Part shown: piece after piece, positions 38,391-50,639 of the stretch
Layout: the number at the start of each line of letters is the position of its first letter
How positions within the stretch are numbered: position 1 is the stretch's first letter
Assembly: GCA_037957365.1 (NCBI GenBank)
Contig: JARHVA010007797.1
Location: 1 to 64,000 of the forward strand
Reading direction: 5' to 3'
Length of the DNA: 64,000 nt
Source of the DNA: Torreya grandis
Taxonomy: Eukaryota > Streptophyta > Pinopsida > Cupressales > Taxaceae
Program-made: the position numbers and the translations under genes
Notes under the pieces: model-generated
The model's database searches: none
What the model was told of the DNA's origin: nothing
The model's input: the letters and a program-made list of their open reading frames with translations, nothing else

Positions 38391-39250
38391 TTAATATTGG
38401 TTTGTTAGTTTGAGGATCATATACCCTATTATATTTAGATGATTCATCATAACCCAAAAAAATATAATTATATTTTTTATAATATAACTTATTACATTTT
38501 CAATTGGAATATGAATAAATACATCACAACCAAAAACACGTAAATGTTTTAAATTAGGTTTTCTAGCACTCCAAGCTTCTTCAAATGCAATATTTAAAAC
38601 AACTTTAGTGGGATTCCTATTTATGAGATATACATCATAATACATGTATTTAACCTAAAATTTATAATTCATATTTCTATTATACAACATACACCTAGCT
38701 ATTTTAGTGATAGTCTTATATTTATGTTCAATAACACTATTTTGCTTAGGTGCATAGGAAATAATTTTTTCATGATTAATTCTATGTTGCTTACAATATG
38801 AAATAAAATAATTATTGACATATTTAATACCATTATTAGTATGTAATATACATAAATAATAATGATATTATTATTTTAAAAAAGTGTGAAACTCAATAAA
38901 AGTGTATAAAAATTGATCTTTAGTTTTTAATAAATAAATCTAAACTTGCCTAGTGCAATCATCAACAAAATTTAAAGCATACTTAGAACCATTAGTATGA
39001 TTAGATTTAATAGGTCCTAAAGTATTATTATGAGATAAATTAAGATTTTATATATCATTCCAAGAGTGATTTTAAGGAAAATATTCTCTATGAATATTAC
39101 TATTCATACAAGCATTACAAGTAGAAGCAAATGGAGAAATTTTAGGTAAACCTTGCACCATATTAAGTATTTTCATAAGTTTAATACTTTTTTAATTGAT
39201 ATGTCCTAATATTTCATGTCATAAGTTATCATAATTAGAAACAAGCAAAG
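38391..39250 (-). pseudogene. C1 integrase
   Basis: Catalytic core of copia integrase in minus orientation: KYALNFVDDCTRQV gives the first Asp, LHTNNGIKYV has Asn at the second Asp, and QNSVIEHKYKTI keeps the Glu. The C-terminal part at 38391-38645 reads NRNPTKVVLNIAFEEAWSAR then HLRVFGCDVFIHIP, a very characteristic copia stretch. The core is therefore recognisable but inactive as read. GAG-pre-integrase remnants lie just upstream at about 39150-39380. Confidence 0.85.
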
Positions 39251-39389
39251 CATGAGAAGAAGATGGAGAAGATATTCTAGTAAATTTGAACAAATTATCA
39301 TTTTTTAGAAAAGTAGTAATAACTACTTGAAAATATTTCTTAGTAGATTTAACATAACAAGTTTCAATAATAAATTATAATTTATAGTC

Positions 39390-39640
39390 CTATTTATATA
39401 ATTTAGGTACAAAAATTAAATTAAATTTCAAATTCAAAACAAGAAAGACATTATACAATTCTCTATTAAGGATTTTAACTTTTCCTATACCCTCAACATT
39501 GCAAGTAGCATGATTTTCAAGACTTAAATGATTGTTATAACTATATGGTTCTAAAGAAGTAAATAATTGACCATTATATGTCATATTTTGAGTAGCACTA
39601 GAATCAACAATCCATTTAACAAGAGAACCATGAAAAGCAA
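39390..39640 (-). pseudogene. C1 aspartic protease
   Basis: Minus frame: IVDSSATQNMTYNGQLFTSL, then ATCNVEGIGKVKI and the NLKFNLIFVPKLY end. This matches copia protease, in which the active site is D-S-G-A; here Gly has become Ser. The frame from 39584 to 39390 is open. It is followed by the GAG-pre-integrase segment. Confidence 0.85.
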
Positions 39641-39949
39641 AAGTATAAGCATCTCTAGTACTAGAAATTAGTTTGGCTTGAGTTTTATTGTTACTAGTGC
39701 TAGCATTGTCTTTGAACTTAAGATTTACACTTTTGATATCTTGTTTATTTTTAGAATACTAATTTTCATCATGATTTTTTATTTATGATATTTATACTCT
39801 AATTTTTTATTATGTTTAGATTTAGATTTTTTATCTTTCTTTTCATGTGTATTATTGGACTTGGCATGTTATTTGTCATAATTATGTTAGTGTTTAGAAT
39901 TAAAATAATGTTGATTAGTATTAATAATCAAAAATTTAATCAAATTTTA

Positions 39950-40420
39950 TTCTTATTGACATAATAAAGTAAAAAATAATTCAAATGTCAACATAAAAGA
40001 TGGGTTAGGAAAAGCTAGTTGCGAATGAATATTAGTAATAAACTTCTAAAAAGGTTGAGGTAAACACTTTTTCATGATAATATGAATGAAATTAAAATTT
40101 AAAAGTTTAATGCCTAAACCAACTAGTTCATAATTAAAATAATGAAATTTAATCAAGAAGTCATCCATAGTTTTGAAGTCGTTATACTTTAAATCAAATA
40201 GTTACACTTAAATTTATTTTTGTGAGATTCATTTTTCAATATCATAAATATATTTAAGTGTAAACCAAGAAGTGGAGGTAAGAGAAAAACCATAAATTTG
40301 GACATAAAATTTGAGGGTCATGGCCATGATAATCAATCCTATGGCCTCCTCATTTTTTGCTTATCATTTCTCTTAAATTTTAGTAGAGGTAGTCTTTTTA
40401 TCTAGTTGAGGGTATGTGTC
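39950..40420 (-). pseudogene. C1 gag
   Basis: The minus translation LFDLKYNDFKTMDDFLIKFH, then YELVGLGIKLLNFNFIHIIM and KKCLPQPF.KFITNI, matches the copia gag (UBN2-type) core with its Leu-rich helices and Leu-Pro motif. Stops occur upstream. The zinc knuckle is not preserved in the 39650-39950 linker, which is Lys/Asn-rich. Confidence 0.7.
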
Positions 40421-42226
40421 ATCTACTATGTGCACTAAATATTTGAAAGTGAAAATATATTTCATATTAAATTTTCATAAATGGTAATTGGTGGATGTGA
40501 TTTTAAATTTGGGGAATGGTTGAATCATTGTGCCTTGAAATCTCACCCAATGATCAAAAAGCAAATAGTCAAAAAACACTTAGACAACAAAGACATATGA
40601 GGGGAAATAAATTAAAGGAATTACTTTTTTGAGATGAAAAAATGATATCAAATAATAAATGAGAGAAAAAAAAGGGATAGATAATTATAATAAATCTTGC
40701 TAAGTTGATATGGGAGAGATAATATCAATGAAAAAGGTCAAATTTTTTCTTGTTTAAGTGAAAACCAAAAAAGATGTAAATAAATGTCTCCTTAAATAAA
40801 TGACTTAAACAAATATATGCCTTTGAAATTTTTAACTTATTTCTCTTTAAAAAAACCATTAAATGATTTTAAGATCTTAGATTTATGTTTAAATAATGTT
40901 TAAAGTCTAAAACAAAAAACTCTTATCAACTAGTGCACCATATTCCATGTTTGATTAAGCCAAATTTAAAAATTTATATGGAATTGTATTTAATGAAGTA
41001 AAAATTAAAAAAATAATTAAAAAGTAAAATTAAATTAGAATAATTAATTTTTTTAAAAAAATTATAAGAGAGAGATTAAATGAAAAAATATCATTACTTT
41101 AAGACTTAAGTGTGATTTGTTTTAGCCAAGGAAAACTGGGCGATCTAATAAGTGGGGTACTTTAAAAAAAATAATCTAAGTAAATTAAAAATCAAGTGAT
41201 TAGCTAAAATTTCAGCCACTTATCATGAAATTAAAATGCCTAATACTTCTGCACCAAACCTATGTAACATCAATCAAAATTAAATGACTTTCTAAAAAAT
41301 TGAAAAAACATAGGAAGAAAAAATATGTCTGAATAAAAGGTATGGTGATGTATCATAGAGAAGGAGAAAAAAATAAATAAATAATATACCTAAATATCTA
41401 TGTTGAGAAAATGCAAAGAGCAAAAAATAAAGCATTGGAAAGAAAAATGTAGAAGTTGAGGTGGTGCCTATGAATTAGGGCATCAACTTCACTATAGAGA
41501 GCTAACTAAATAAAGTTTCTAGACACTCGTATGGCTTGGTATAGATAATGGTAATGTCATGGAGTGGTATAGGAAATGGAAATGTCATGTGACCTTGGGT
41601 TGATGGATAAAAATTCTACCCAACACACCCACATAAGATGAATAGTCACAAGATAATAAATTTAGCACTAAAAATTCATGGCTAATGAAGAATCTAGGAA
41701 AAAAATGCAATGCCTAGCAAAGAGATAGGAACTACAAGAAAACTAAGAAAAGAGGTCACCATAAACAATGGGAAAGCTCAGGGAGGAAGGGCACTAAAAA
41801 TGGGAAGATAGATTAATACTGGAATATAAGTGAAATTAAAAAATTCTAGAACATAATTGAAAACTAGAATTTAAATGTTCATTTTGATGTTTTAGTCTAA
41901 AGCAACAAGGGATTAATTTAAAGGAATGAGAAAAAAAATGTCTATAAAATAAGTAAAGATATTAAAATGGTTGAATGCTCATAAGAAAAAAATTAACTAA
42001 ATAATAGTAATAAATGACTAAAATAAATATGATTTTAAAAACAATAGAGGGTTAAAAAAATGTGATAAAAAACTTACTAAAAAAAGTTAGAAACAACAAA
42101 AACTAAGCACTAAGAAAGTAATGGATTTAAATAGGTAGCAAGGGTTAGAGCCCTTGGAAATTTTTTTTATTGAAATATCCTTCAAAATTCTTCACACTTT
42201 CCAAAAAAAATCAATAATATGATCTT
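40421..42226 (-). other. C1 5' leader and decayed gag N-terminus
   Basis: About 1.8 kb of A-rich sequence between the primer-binding site and the recognisable gag. No open frame or conserved motif is seen. It is longer than a usual copia leader, so it may hold an unrecognised gag start or a further small insertion. Confidence 0.4.
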
Positions 42227-42239
42227 ATCTCTAATACCA
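42227..42239 (-). promoter_or_regulatory. C1 primer-binding site
   Basis: The minus strand reads TGGTATTAGAGAT directly next to the 5' LTR end (CA at 42240-42241 in minus orientation). It resembles the initiator tRNA-Met complement. Confidence 0.7.
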
Positions 42240-42818
42240 TGAAGGATTTTAACCCAAGAATAATTGTCAATGACATAGAAATTAAGTATGAGAAAAAGCA
42301 AGAATGTACAATACTAAGTTACCTCTCAAAATTAAACCATAAGTGATAATATTTTTAAAGTGGGAATTCCAACGTATCTTATAAAAACCCATGTGATATT
42401 ATTATAAGGATTGAAACTAAAATCTCCACATGTAAAATATTGAATCAAGATCACAAGAGAAAAATAGAGAGAGCTATAATATTCTTAGTGAGAAAAAGAG
42501 GAGAGAAAGGGCTCTTTCATAGAGCCAAATGAGTAAAATAGGAGTTATATAGATTCCCATTATGACCTTACAATCCCTCTAAGTGTGTGCCACTTTTGTC
42601 CTAGTCCCTTAAAAATATAAGGGAGGTTTGTGCCATGTGGGGGAAGGAGTTACTCGTGCAAGTAATTCCCGAATCCTAAAGGAGCACAAAGAGGTGAGTG
42701 ATACCTCATGGAATTCAAATATATGGGAATTAATAATTTGCATAAATATAAAATACTCACACATGAAAAATAAACTTAGGATAAAATAAACTATCCTAAA
42801 TAAATGGTAATCTTAACA
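42240..42818 (-). repeat. C1 5' LTR (579 bp)
   Basis: Starts on the plus strand TGAAGGATTTTAACCC and ends CTTAACA, followed by ATTAT. It is collinear with 36032-36607, with scattered substitutions and small indels. Confidence 0.85.
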
Positions 42819-42823
42819 ATTAT

Positions 42824-43330
42824 TATGATCAAACCTTTTCTTCTTTGTTAGTTTGGTTGATAGATTATAGACACCTACCTTTATAGAAGTGAAATTATCT
42901 TGCTCATTGATTGCATTGTATTATGTTATAAATTTAATCAATTTATCTATATAAATTCTAATTTTAAATAAAAATTATATCCATGGTATCTACATGTCAT
43001 AAAATTTATTTTCCATATAGGAATTGAGTGATATTAACAAATCTTTAACTAATAGCATGCCATATGCTTCCGTTATCTTAAAAATTTGTATGTCTATTAA
43101 TTATTGGACTCTTGGTTCAGCTTACAACTACATATGAACATTTTATATCTCTCCAATAAAATTTACTTCATTAATGTCTAAATTAACTACCACTTTGTTG
43201 AATTTTATGGGAACTAATCCTAACTTCTTAAAAACACCTACAAGCATAACATTAGCTAATGCATATAAACTACAAGACAATTGTGAAGATTCTTACAAAA
43301 AATTCTTATTGTAAATAGGAATGGTGGATT
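42824..43330 (-). pseudogene. G3 aspartic protease remnant
   Basis: The minus translation includes SLYALANVMLVGVFKKLGL then VPIKFNKVVVNLD. This aligns with the G2 protease segment NIMPIGICEQLGLTPIKF at 59311-59595. The catalytic Asp-Ser-Gly-Ala is altered to Leu-Tyr-Ala-Leu-Ala. Further along, TEAYGMLLVKDLLISLNSYM is the C-terminal protease block, in another frame. The domain is cut from the following RNase H by C1. Confidence 0.75.
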
Positions 43331-45240
43331 TTAATATTTATTATTATGTATTACAACATTAGTATTGGTTAGGTTCCCTTATTCAAGGCTGACTAATCTT
43401 GTTCATGAGAGACTTAAGAAGAAAATGTATTTGTTTAATGATATGGGCTAGTTCATGGAGAGTTATGTTTGATTTAATATTTTTTTTCTTCTATGATGTT
43501 TTAACTACTTTATATAGTGGAGGGTTGATTATCACTCAATTTTTATGAAATTTGATCTCTTCTAGCCTTATAATTAGGTAGCGTAGTAGGATTGTCTGGT
43601 GGAGTTGAGGTAGTTAAGGGTTGATGTGCTCTACTCCTAAGAGTATAGTTTCCTCACTAGTACTATTAGAAAGATTAAATATCATTGGTGTTATTTTTAG
43701 AGTCATTATATTTTGTGTTAGGAAAATCTCGAGTTTATAATTCCATGTCCATATTATAATACTTTGACGAAATAAAAAGATCATAATTACTTGAAGCATT
43801 TTAGTCAGTCAAGACAAATTCATATTCAGTAATTTCACTCTACAAAATGTCAAAGGCTAGATAAAACTCAAAATAGTCAAGATATCCATATTGGGTTGTG
43901 TTGTATACATGACACCAGTTGGGAAAAGTAATTTCCATGATATTAATCTTAGGTAGCTTGTAATATTTGGACTCAAGTTGCTTAGTAGCTCTATTAGGGA
44001 GTTTGTAATTATGTTGATATGTCAAATTTGGAGCTAAACTTATACTACTCAAGATTCTTACTTATTTTATAAAATTCATAAAATCATTAATTAGTATTTG
44101 GATAATTATTTGAATTTCATATAACTCAAATTTGACTACATCTTGAAGTGAATGATGCATATTATTGGCCACTACTAGAATTAAGGCTTGATTATAAGAT
44201 TGAGACATTCCCTCACTACCAATTGGATTGAAAATTCCTAAATTATAATTAGGGGAAACATGAGATAATGGAAAATAGATCATATCTAGAAGAGGTTGAG
44301 GTAATGTCAAATTTTTATTTATAGATTAGATTAGGTTTAGTGTTTGAATGTTTAGGAAAAAATTGGGGATGGGATCCAATGTGTTTCCTTATGGATTGAG
44401 TTTCCTATGCACTTTAATTATTTCAACATATATAAGAGGCAATTTGGTGATTTTTAGATCTCTCCTTATGAAAGTGTTAGTCTATGGGTTTCAGGCATTT
44501 TTGAACATCTCTAAGGCCAATCAAGAATTTGGCCTATATAAATTAGTTACCCTATTATAATTTTTTGAAAACATGCATTGAAATTATGTATGGGATCATT
44601 AGATTCCATTCTCATACAATAAAATTACTAATATACTATACTTAAATATACCACCTAACCAAACTAGAACAAAAATCTAGTATTCATTTTATTCCATCTC
44701 AAAAATATTTTTTTAAGGAGGTTAAGAAACCAGTCATAAGTAAAATGAAGGGAAATAAACTACAAGTTATATCTTCATGCTCAACATTGATAAATATGAG
44801 AGATGATTTATATTTAATGTGATATTATATAGTCCTTCTAGTGTTTAGAGTGAAATTTGGAAGATAAAACTTAGGTTTTTTAGGTAAATCATACACATCA
44901 CTAGGAATATTTATGGCTGAACCAACTAGTTAGGTTGTATCCATTTTGATTGGTCTATTGGTGATATACTTAAAAAATGATTTGGTTGGGTAAACTAATA
45001 TCTTAGGTATATCATGATTATATGTATGATTCCTATGTTATTAAAAAGGATAAATAAATAATCTTATTTATCCCAACCTAATACAACCTATGTGACTCTT
45101 GAAGAAGACTCTAGAGTAACAAAACCTAATATCTAGCTTGTATGGTTTAAAACACATAATATATATAAACATAAATATTACATAATTTTATTAATTAATG
45201 AATAATATTATAGCTTACATAGGTTCAAGATCATAAAGAC
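43331..45240 (-). pseudogene. G3 gag remnant and gag-protease linker
   Basis: Near 44830-44930 the minus strand encodes VGSAINIPSDVYDLPKKPKF followed by YLPNFTLN. This resembles the start of gypsy gag, and G2 has PRNLEKYLPIFSLT at the equivalent place. The central gag domain that should follow is not recognisable between 44310 and 44820 and may be deleted. Minus frames at 44062-44310 and 43840-44052 lie in the Asn/Gln-rich linker ahead of protease. Their order supports assignment to G3, but their identity is otherwise unsupported. Confidence 0.5.
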
Positions 45241-46359
45241 TAAAATATCCAAAATGTAGAACGTAGGCACTTCTTCTAGCAATAATTTCTATTAGGTTGA
45301 AATAGTGACTCACTCAAACATAGCTATGAATGAAATGTGTGAATGAAAAAAATTAGTCAAAAACTCATGAGAAAAATAATAACATTTTTTTATGATATAA
45401 TAGTGATATCAGGTCCAATAAACTTTCCAAAAATTATAACATGGGTAGGCTATAATTGTTTCCACTGAAGCTTCTAATTTTCTTATAGATATTCAAGATC
45501 TCACTATTGGTTCCTCTATCAATGGGTTGTTTACAATGTAAATGGGTGAATAATTTATCATAAATAAATTAAAAGAGATGGAATATTATGGCATAAAATA
45601 AATAAAACCTTGATTGAGATAGGTCTTCCAATACTCAAAAATTATATTACTACAATCTATAGTTAATCATTGGGCACATAATCTAGTTATTACACAAAGT
45701 TAAACACCATAATGAGAAATACTTCAAGGAATAATATGTGAACTTGAAATATATAACTCTATTCAAATAAATAAATTTCATAAATATAAATTTATTTCCA
45801 TACCATGACTAATTTAATCCTCAAGATAACTAGAATGAGCTCTCAAATCTAATTAAACTAGCTACTACACAATTCAATTATATATCCACTTACACACTAA
45901 TAATATCAAAACACTTCCTTATATAGATTAATTATTAAATTGGGACATTTGGAAACCCATCCAAAGAAAATCATTAGGAATGGAAAGTGAAATACTAGAT
46001 CAATCTTAATAGAGTTCTGATTCTCAAATGTGTTAACCATGGGAGACAATTGAAATACAATAGAATGAAGGAAAAAAATGTAATCCTAACATTATTATGA
46101 CAATGTTTTGGGATCAACTTTAACCACACCATTTACAATAGAAAACAATGATACTTATATAGACAATGTTGGTCCATGATAGCTATGGTGTACAACCGTA
46201 AATTAAATGGTCTTGATAAAAAAAATTAAATGAAATAACTAATTAGAAATCAATATTTTGTGATAACACATTAATAATTAATAATATAATATCAAGTAAT
46301 AGCACAATTCTCAATTACAATTTTTAGGATGGAAGTGGATTCAATCTCTAATGCACTCC
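45241..46359 (-). other. G3 leader or inner part of its 5' LTR
   Basis: The stretch between the gag remnant and the part of the LTR that can be compared with 1-1917. The left LTR copy is cut by the window edge, so the inner LTR boundary cannot be placed. No primer-binding site is recognised with confidence and no gene is seen. Confidence 0.4.
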
Positions 46360-48222
46360 AATATTCTTATGAATAATAAGGACTCTCTGGTATTTAGTTT
46401 TTTCCACTAACTGATCATGGATCCAAACATGTGCATACACCTCATTGTAAACCAATAAAAATTATAAATACATTAGATATTTATTCTATCTTTTTCCATT
46501 CCAAATGTTTATGGTTATTCCCAAGACAACAAAGCCCCTTCCATGGGTACCATTTCCTATTAAATTTTGATACCCTAGGTAATATCGAAATATGTATTGA
46601 TCCCATATATAAATAGATGCATTTGATTCTATTTATGAACCTAATGATATCCTTATACTTGGGTTGACTCTATCTTGGAGATGTGGACAAATTTATCAAT
46701 TTTGGTCATTTATTTTACCTAAATCTTTGCTAATGCTCTAACCATTATCATCTCCATTTTTATTATGCATTTATATGATTATATTATGAGATCAATGATG
46801 TATGTAATTTTAAACTCATTATGTGTTCTTAGTTATACACTTTTTTGGCTTTTATATTATATTCACTTGTTCTCCTCTACTTACTATCTTTGATTTCAAT
46901 CAAACACAAGCCATCACTTTCCTGTCACTTAGTCTTTACCCTGGCCATAAATTTTAGACTCACTGTATGCTAAGGATATGTTTGTGTGTCTTCTTCTCTA
47001 GTATTTTTCACCTTTTAAAATTTATATTTACTCCTTTTTGCTATATTCATGGTTTTGTTTAGGCCACATAGTCCTGGGTTTAATACTACCATTGCTTTGG
47101 AGCTCTTGGCTCCTGGGATAGTAATAAGTGGTAAAATCCAAAGGGCTCAAGGGTAATATAGATTTACATAAATGGAATAATCTTAGGTTAGTGGGATTTT
47201 AACATATGTATATCTCTCATTCATTTTATTACAATAAAATGACTATATAAGTATCTTTTTTGACATTACCTTTAGGTTAATGATATTTTGACACAAACAA
47301 ATCTCACTATTCTAGTCTCTCGATAATGACCATATAAGGAAATCTACTTAGATCGCTTATGGGTTAGTGGGATTTTGACATGTGGATGTATCTCACTACT
47401 CTAATCATTTTATAATTATGATATAAGGAACTCTATTGATGTCACCTCCATAGGAGCAAGATTTCAACATGTGGATGTTTATCATTGCTCCACTCACTTG
47501 ATAATGACCATATAAGGAACTATGTTGATGTCACCTCTAGGTTAAAAATATTTTTACACCTAGATAACTCTCACTAATCTTGGTATGGTGATAAGTGGTG
47601 TAATATCAATGCTCAAAAACATTAAAATGACTTATCCATTTGAAAATATTTGATTGTAAAGGATTTCCATTTTTATAAATAAAGACAAATAAAAAGTATA
47701 GTTGAGAAATTATTAGTAGGTTAGTCAAAAACTAAAATCCATCTAAGCATGAATAACACCTTAAAAAACATATAATGACATGATAAGTATAAAAATAATT
47801 TCAAATAAAAATAAAATATATTGTAAGTAAATTCAAAAACATAAATAAACCTTGATTTTCCATAGAGACTTGGAGTAGATAAACATCATTCTAAATGAAA
47901 TAAAAATCCTTTAACATATAAATAAGCATTTAAAATTAATATCATGATCATCCATATTATAATATAAATTGAATAGACATGAAATATGAACAACATAAAA
48001 CTAAAAATCTCAATGGTGTAGCACAAGGTATATGCTTCTAGTTAGGATAATGACAAATAATTTGATCATACTAGAAACTACATTTGACTTGACATTAGAA
48101 ATTACATGAAGTATATAACTTGGTTATGTATACATATGAAATAATAAGAAAATAAAATGACTATGATAAATTAAGAGGGTTCCCACGTTATATTTTGAAT
48201 ACGGGGCATGTTGGACCAAATT
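46360..48222 (-). repeat. 5' LTR of G3 (portion matching 1-1917)
   Basis: Collinear with the left LTR: AAGCCCCTTCCATGGGTACC near 46530 pairs with 170-190, the minisatellite pairs with 830-1270, and ATACGGGGCATGTTGGACC at 48200-48217 pairs with 1895-1912. The palindromic outer end is degraded to TGTTGGACCAAATT. The LTR may extend further left. Confidence 0.75.
47180..47600. repeat. Minisatellite of about 90 bp in G3 5' LTR
   Basis: Units share GGGATTTTGACATGTGGATG, CTCACTACTC and GACCATATAAGGAACTCTATT, repeating about every 90-95 bp. It is the counterpart of 830-1270. Units within each array differ more than corresponding units suggest, so the array is old. Confidence 0.7.
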
Positions 48223-48904
48223 ATCTTAATTTTAGTAGAAGGATCCAACATTTTAAGGACCATCATGCACTAAATTTATTGCTTCTAGCTGGTCTACATC
48301 AAGATCATCTTGGAGGTTATTATATTATATATTTTTTCTTTTATAATAGTGGATTAGATTATATTAAAATTCATTCTTGTATTACCTCAAATCTTTACTT
48401 TGGAAAAAATGTAAATTTTATAGGAGAAATAACTATTTTCCTTTTCCCATCCTTGCTATAGAAAATAAAAGAAGTAGATATACTCTTTATTTGTTTGCAT
48501 CTCTCTCAATAAATTTATTTTAATTAGCATAAAATATTGAAATAAAACTTTAGGAATATTCAATGAAATAATTCATACACTTTCAAGCAACACATTAGTT
48601 AGGTTTTAGACTCAAAATGAACTACATTGCTCTCAATTCAATCAACCAGAAAGCAACAAAACCCTAGACAAACAGTAGGTAAATAAGAGGCTTTCATGTT
48701 TCTATTTTTTTTTGTTATTTTAGATTTATTTTAGTGATGTTATTATTCAAATAAATATAAAAATCATAATTTTTATTTATTACTTCTTTTCAAATAAATA
48801 ATTTAAAACTTGTAACAACTAGGAAAGTTAGAAAACTAGCTTAGTTTGTTGGTGTGAAAAGAAATTATAAAATCATTAGACTATGGTTGTTTTAGGATAT
48901 ATTA

Positions 48905-48953
<49 letters not shown>

Positions 48954-50639
48954 AGATAAATATCCATAATCAACAAAAAAAAACTACAAAAACACCCTCA
49001 CCTAGGAAAATCCAGCATCTTGCATAATAAGGTAGATATATTCTTCTCTCTTTGCATGCATTGTCAAATCATTGGAAAAGGATTTAAAAAGTTTTTATTC
49101 CATTCATTTTTAATTTATTTAATTTTAAAATTTAAATTTAATCAAGTGATCACTTTACTTCCATGTAAAAAACCCAAGACAAAAATAACAAAAGCATTAC
49201 CAAAAGCTTTGTGCAACCATACAAAACAAAAAATAAAAACCTTTATTATATATAAAAAAATTAATTACACAATATATAAATATAATATAATACAATTACA
49301 CATTTCATAATCCCTCTTGGATGACACTTTAGGAAATACCTAGTCTTGTTAGAGGTCTTTTCCATAGGGTTAGAGCACTTGGCCCCACATTTGGCATACA
49401 GACTAATATTAATACCGACCTTAAAAGAAAGGTTTTATATTTTAACCCAATCCCTCACCTCATTTTATACTCTCCCGACACCTTATAATAATAATAATAA
49501 ATTATTGATCCACTGATTATTATCCTCACTCATAATAGGGTTCATCATTAAAACATTATCTAGGCCTTGTTTCCCACCCCCTTCCTTCTTATCCTTAGGT
49601 CTAGTCTCATCTCATATCATTTAAAATTGTGGATGACATTAATCTGGCATTTCCAAACCTAATATATTTAATCTCATTCTATGGGTCATTGAACATAGTA
49701 TCTTATTGATGCTTCAAAATGTACCATAGGTGCTCTTCAGTGTTGATGAACACTTCTCATTTTAGGATTTGGAAAATACAAGGCATGAGTTATAGTTTTT
49801 GACAATTTAGTGATGTCTATGGTGGAATAGAAGTAGAGAATGATAACTATCCAAATATTTATTAGATTTAGTGGTTGGGAGCCACCAAGGTTTAAATATT
49901 TAAATACTTAATAGTTTGATCACTTAGAGGCTAAATTATATAATTATTAACAATGATCTTTAAGCTAAAGTTAAACTTGATAAAAATAATAAAAGAAAAA
50001 GGTGAATTAAGAAAGAAACGTGATTACATGTTTTCATCCAAAATATTATGACAAGATTCTAATTATCTTGAGCACACATGAACCAATTTATGTCATAAAT
50101 TAACATAAGCTTGAATTATATCAAAAATTAGGACAAATTTAGAGGAAAGGTATGAATCATGAGTAAGAACCATGTTTACTTTAAAAATTTTCTATTATTA
50201 TCTAAATAACGTAAGTACATCCAAATGCAAAGCAAACAAAATGAAGTATACTTAAGATGTTTACAATTAATCTAACATGTATCAGGAATTAACAACCCTA
50301 AGAAAAAAAATGTAACTCAAGATAAGAAGAATCATTAAAATTTAAGATGACTAATTAAAATCGAGTGGTAGCATGGACATTTAAAAAACTATCCAGATAA
50401 CCTTTTCAAAATTATTTAGTTATTTCAAATACTCCCAGTATATAATTGATCAAAAAATATCTTTAAAATGGTAACCATCTACCTATTTATATGAAACAGG
50501 CAGTTTACCAATTAACATTCAAAATATCCACATGTAGATAATGACAACTGTCATTGATACAAAGACACAATGCAAAAAGCTTTCATGCCAACTTGATAAC
50601 AATAAGTATATGACAAAAAACTAAAATATATTTTACAAA
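48223..50639. other. Unassigned AT-rich region
   Basis: Outside the G3 LTR and before the ORF1-like block of G4. Short open frames at 48195-48461 and 49020-49310 (plus) have low-complexity Lys/Ile/Phe/Asn composition and no family resemblance. A TA microsatellite lies at 48911-48943. The region may be older host DNA or the decayed remainder of G4. Confidence 0.4.
48911..48943. repeat. (TA)n microsatellite
   Basis: An uninterrupted TA dinucleotide run of about 33 bp between AT-rich flanks. Confidence 0.9.

Larger units (their letters stand above)
36032..42818 (-). mobile_element. C1: Ty1/copia LTR retrotransposon, structurally complete but coding-dead
   Basis: A 6.8-kb element on the minus strand with LTRs at 36032-36607 and 42240-42818, perfect ATTAT target duplication, a Met-type primer site at 42227-42239 and a polypurine tract at 36608-36620. 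Domains on the minus strand run gag, protease, integrase, RT, RNase H. Integrase ahead of RT is the diagnostic copia order. All domains have stops, and key catalytic residues are lost in protease, integrase and RT. It sits within G3 between protease and the extra RNase H. Confidence 0.9.
1..48222 (-). mobile_element. G3: decayed Ty3/gypsy LTR retrotransposon, split by G1 and C1
   Basis: An old minus-strand gypsy element that forms the scaffold of the left three quarters of the window. Read right to left it shows an LTR (about 46360-48222), a gag N-terminal remnant, protease, an RNase H domain, RT, RNase H, integrase, a 3' noncoding stretch and a second LTR cut by the window start (1-1917). 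The LTRs match each other over most of their length, including a five-unit 90-bp minisatellite. Two later insertions break it: G1 at 3372-32762 inside the integrase C-terminal domain, and C1 at 36032-42818 between protease and the upstream RNase H. Its outer target duplication cannot be tested because the left LTR runs off the window. All domains carry stops and frameshifts. Confidence 0.85.

Noticed and set aside
48661..48675. AACCCTAGACA near 48660 as a telomere-type repeat.
   Set aside because: A single chance occurrence with no tandem array.
49020..49310. A 96-codon plus-strand frame in the unassigned region.
   Set aside because: It is low complexity and dominated by Lys, Ile, Phe and Asn as expected from AT-rich DNA, with no motif or homologous copy.
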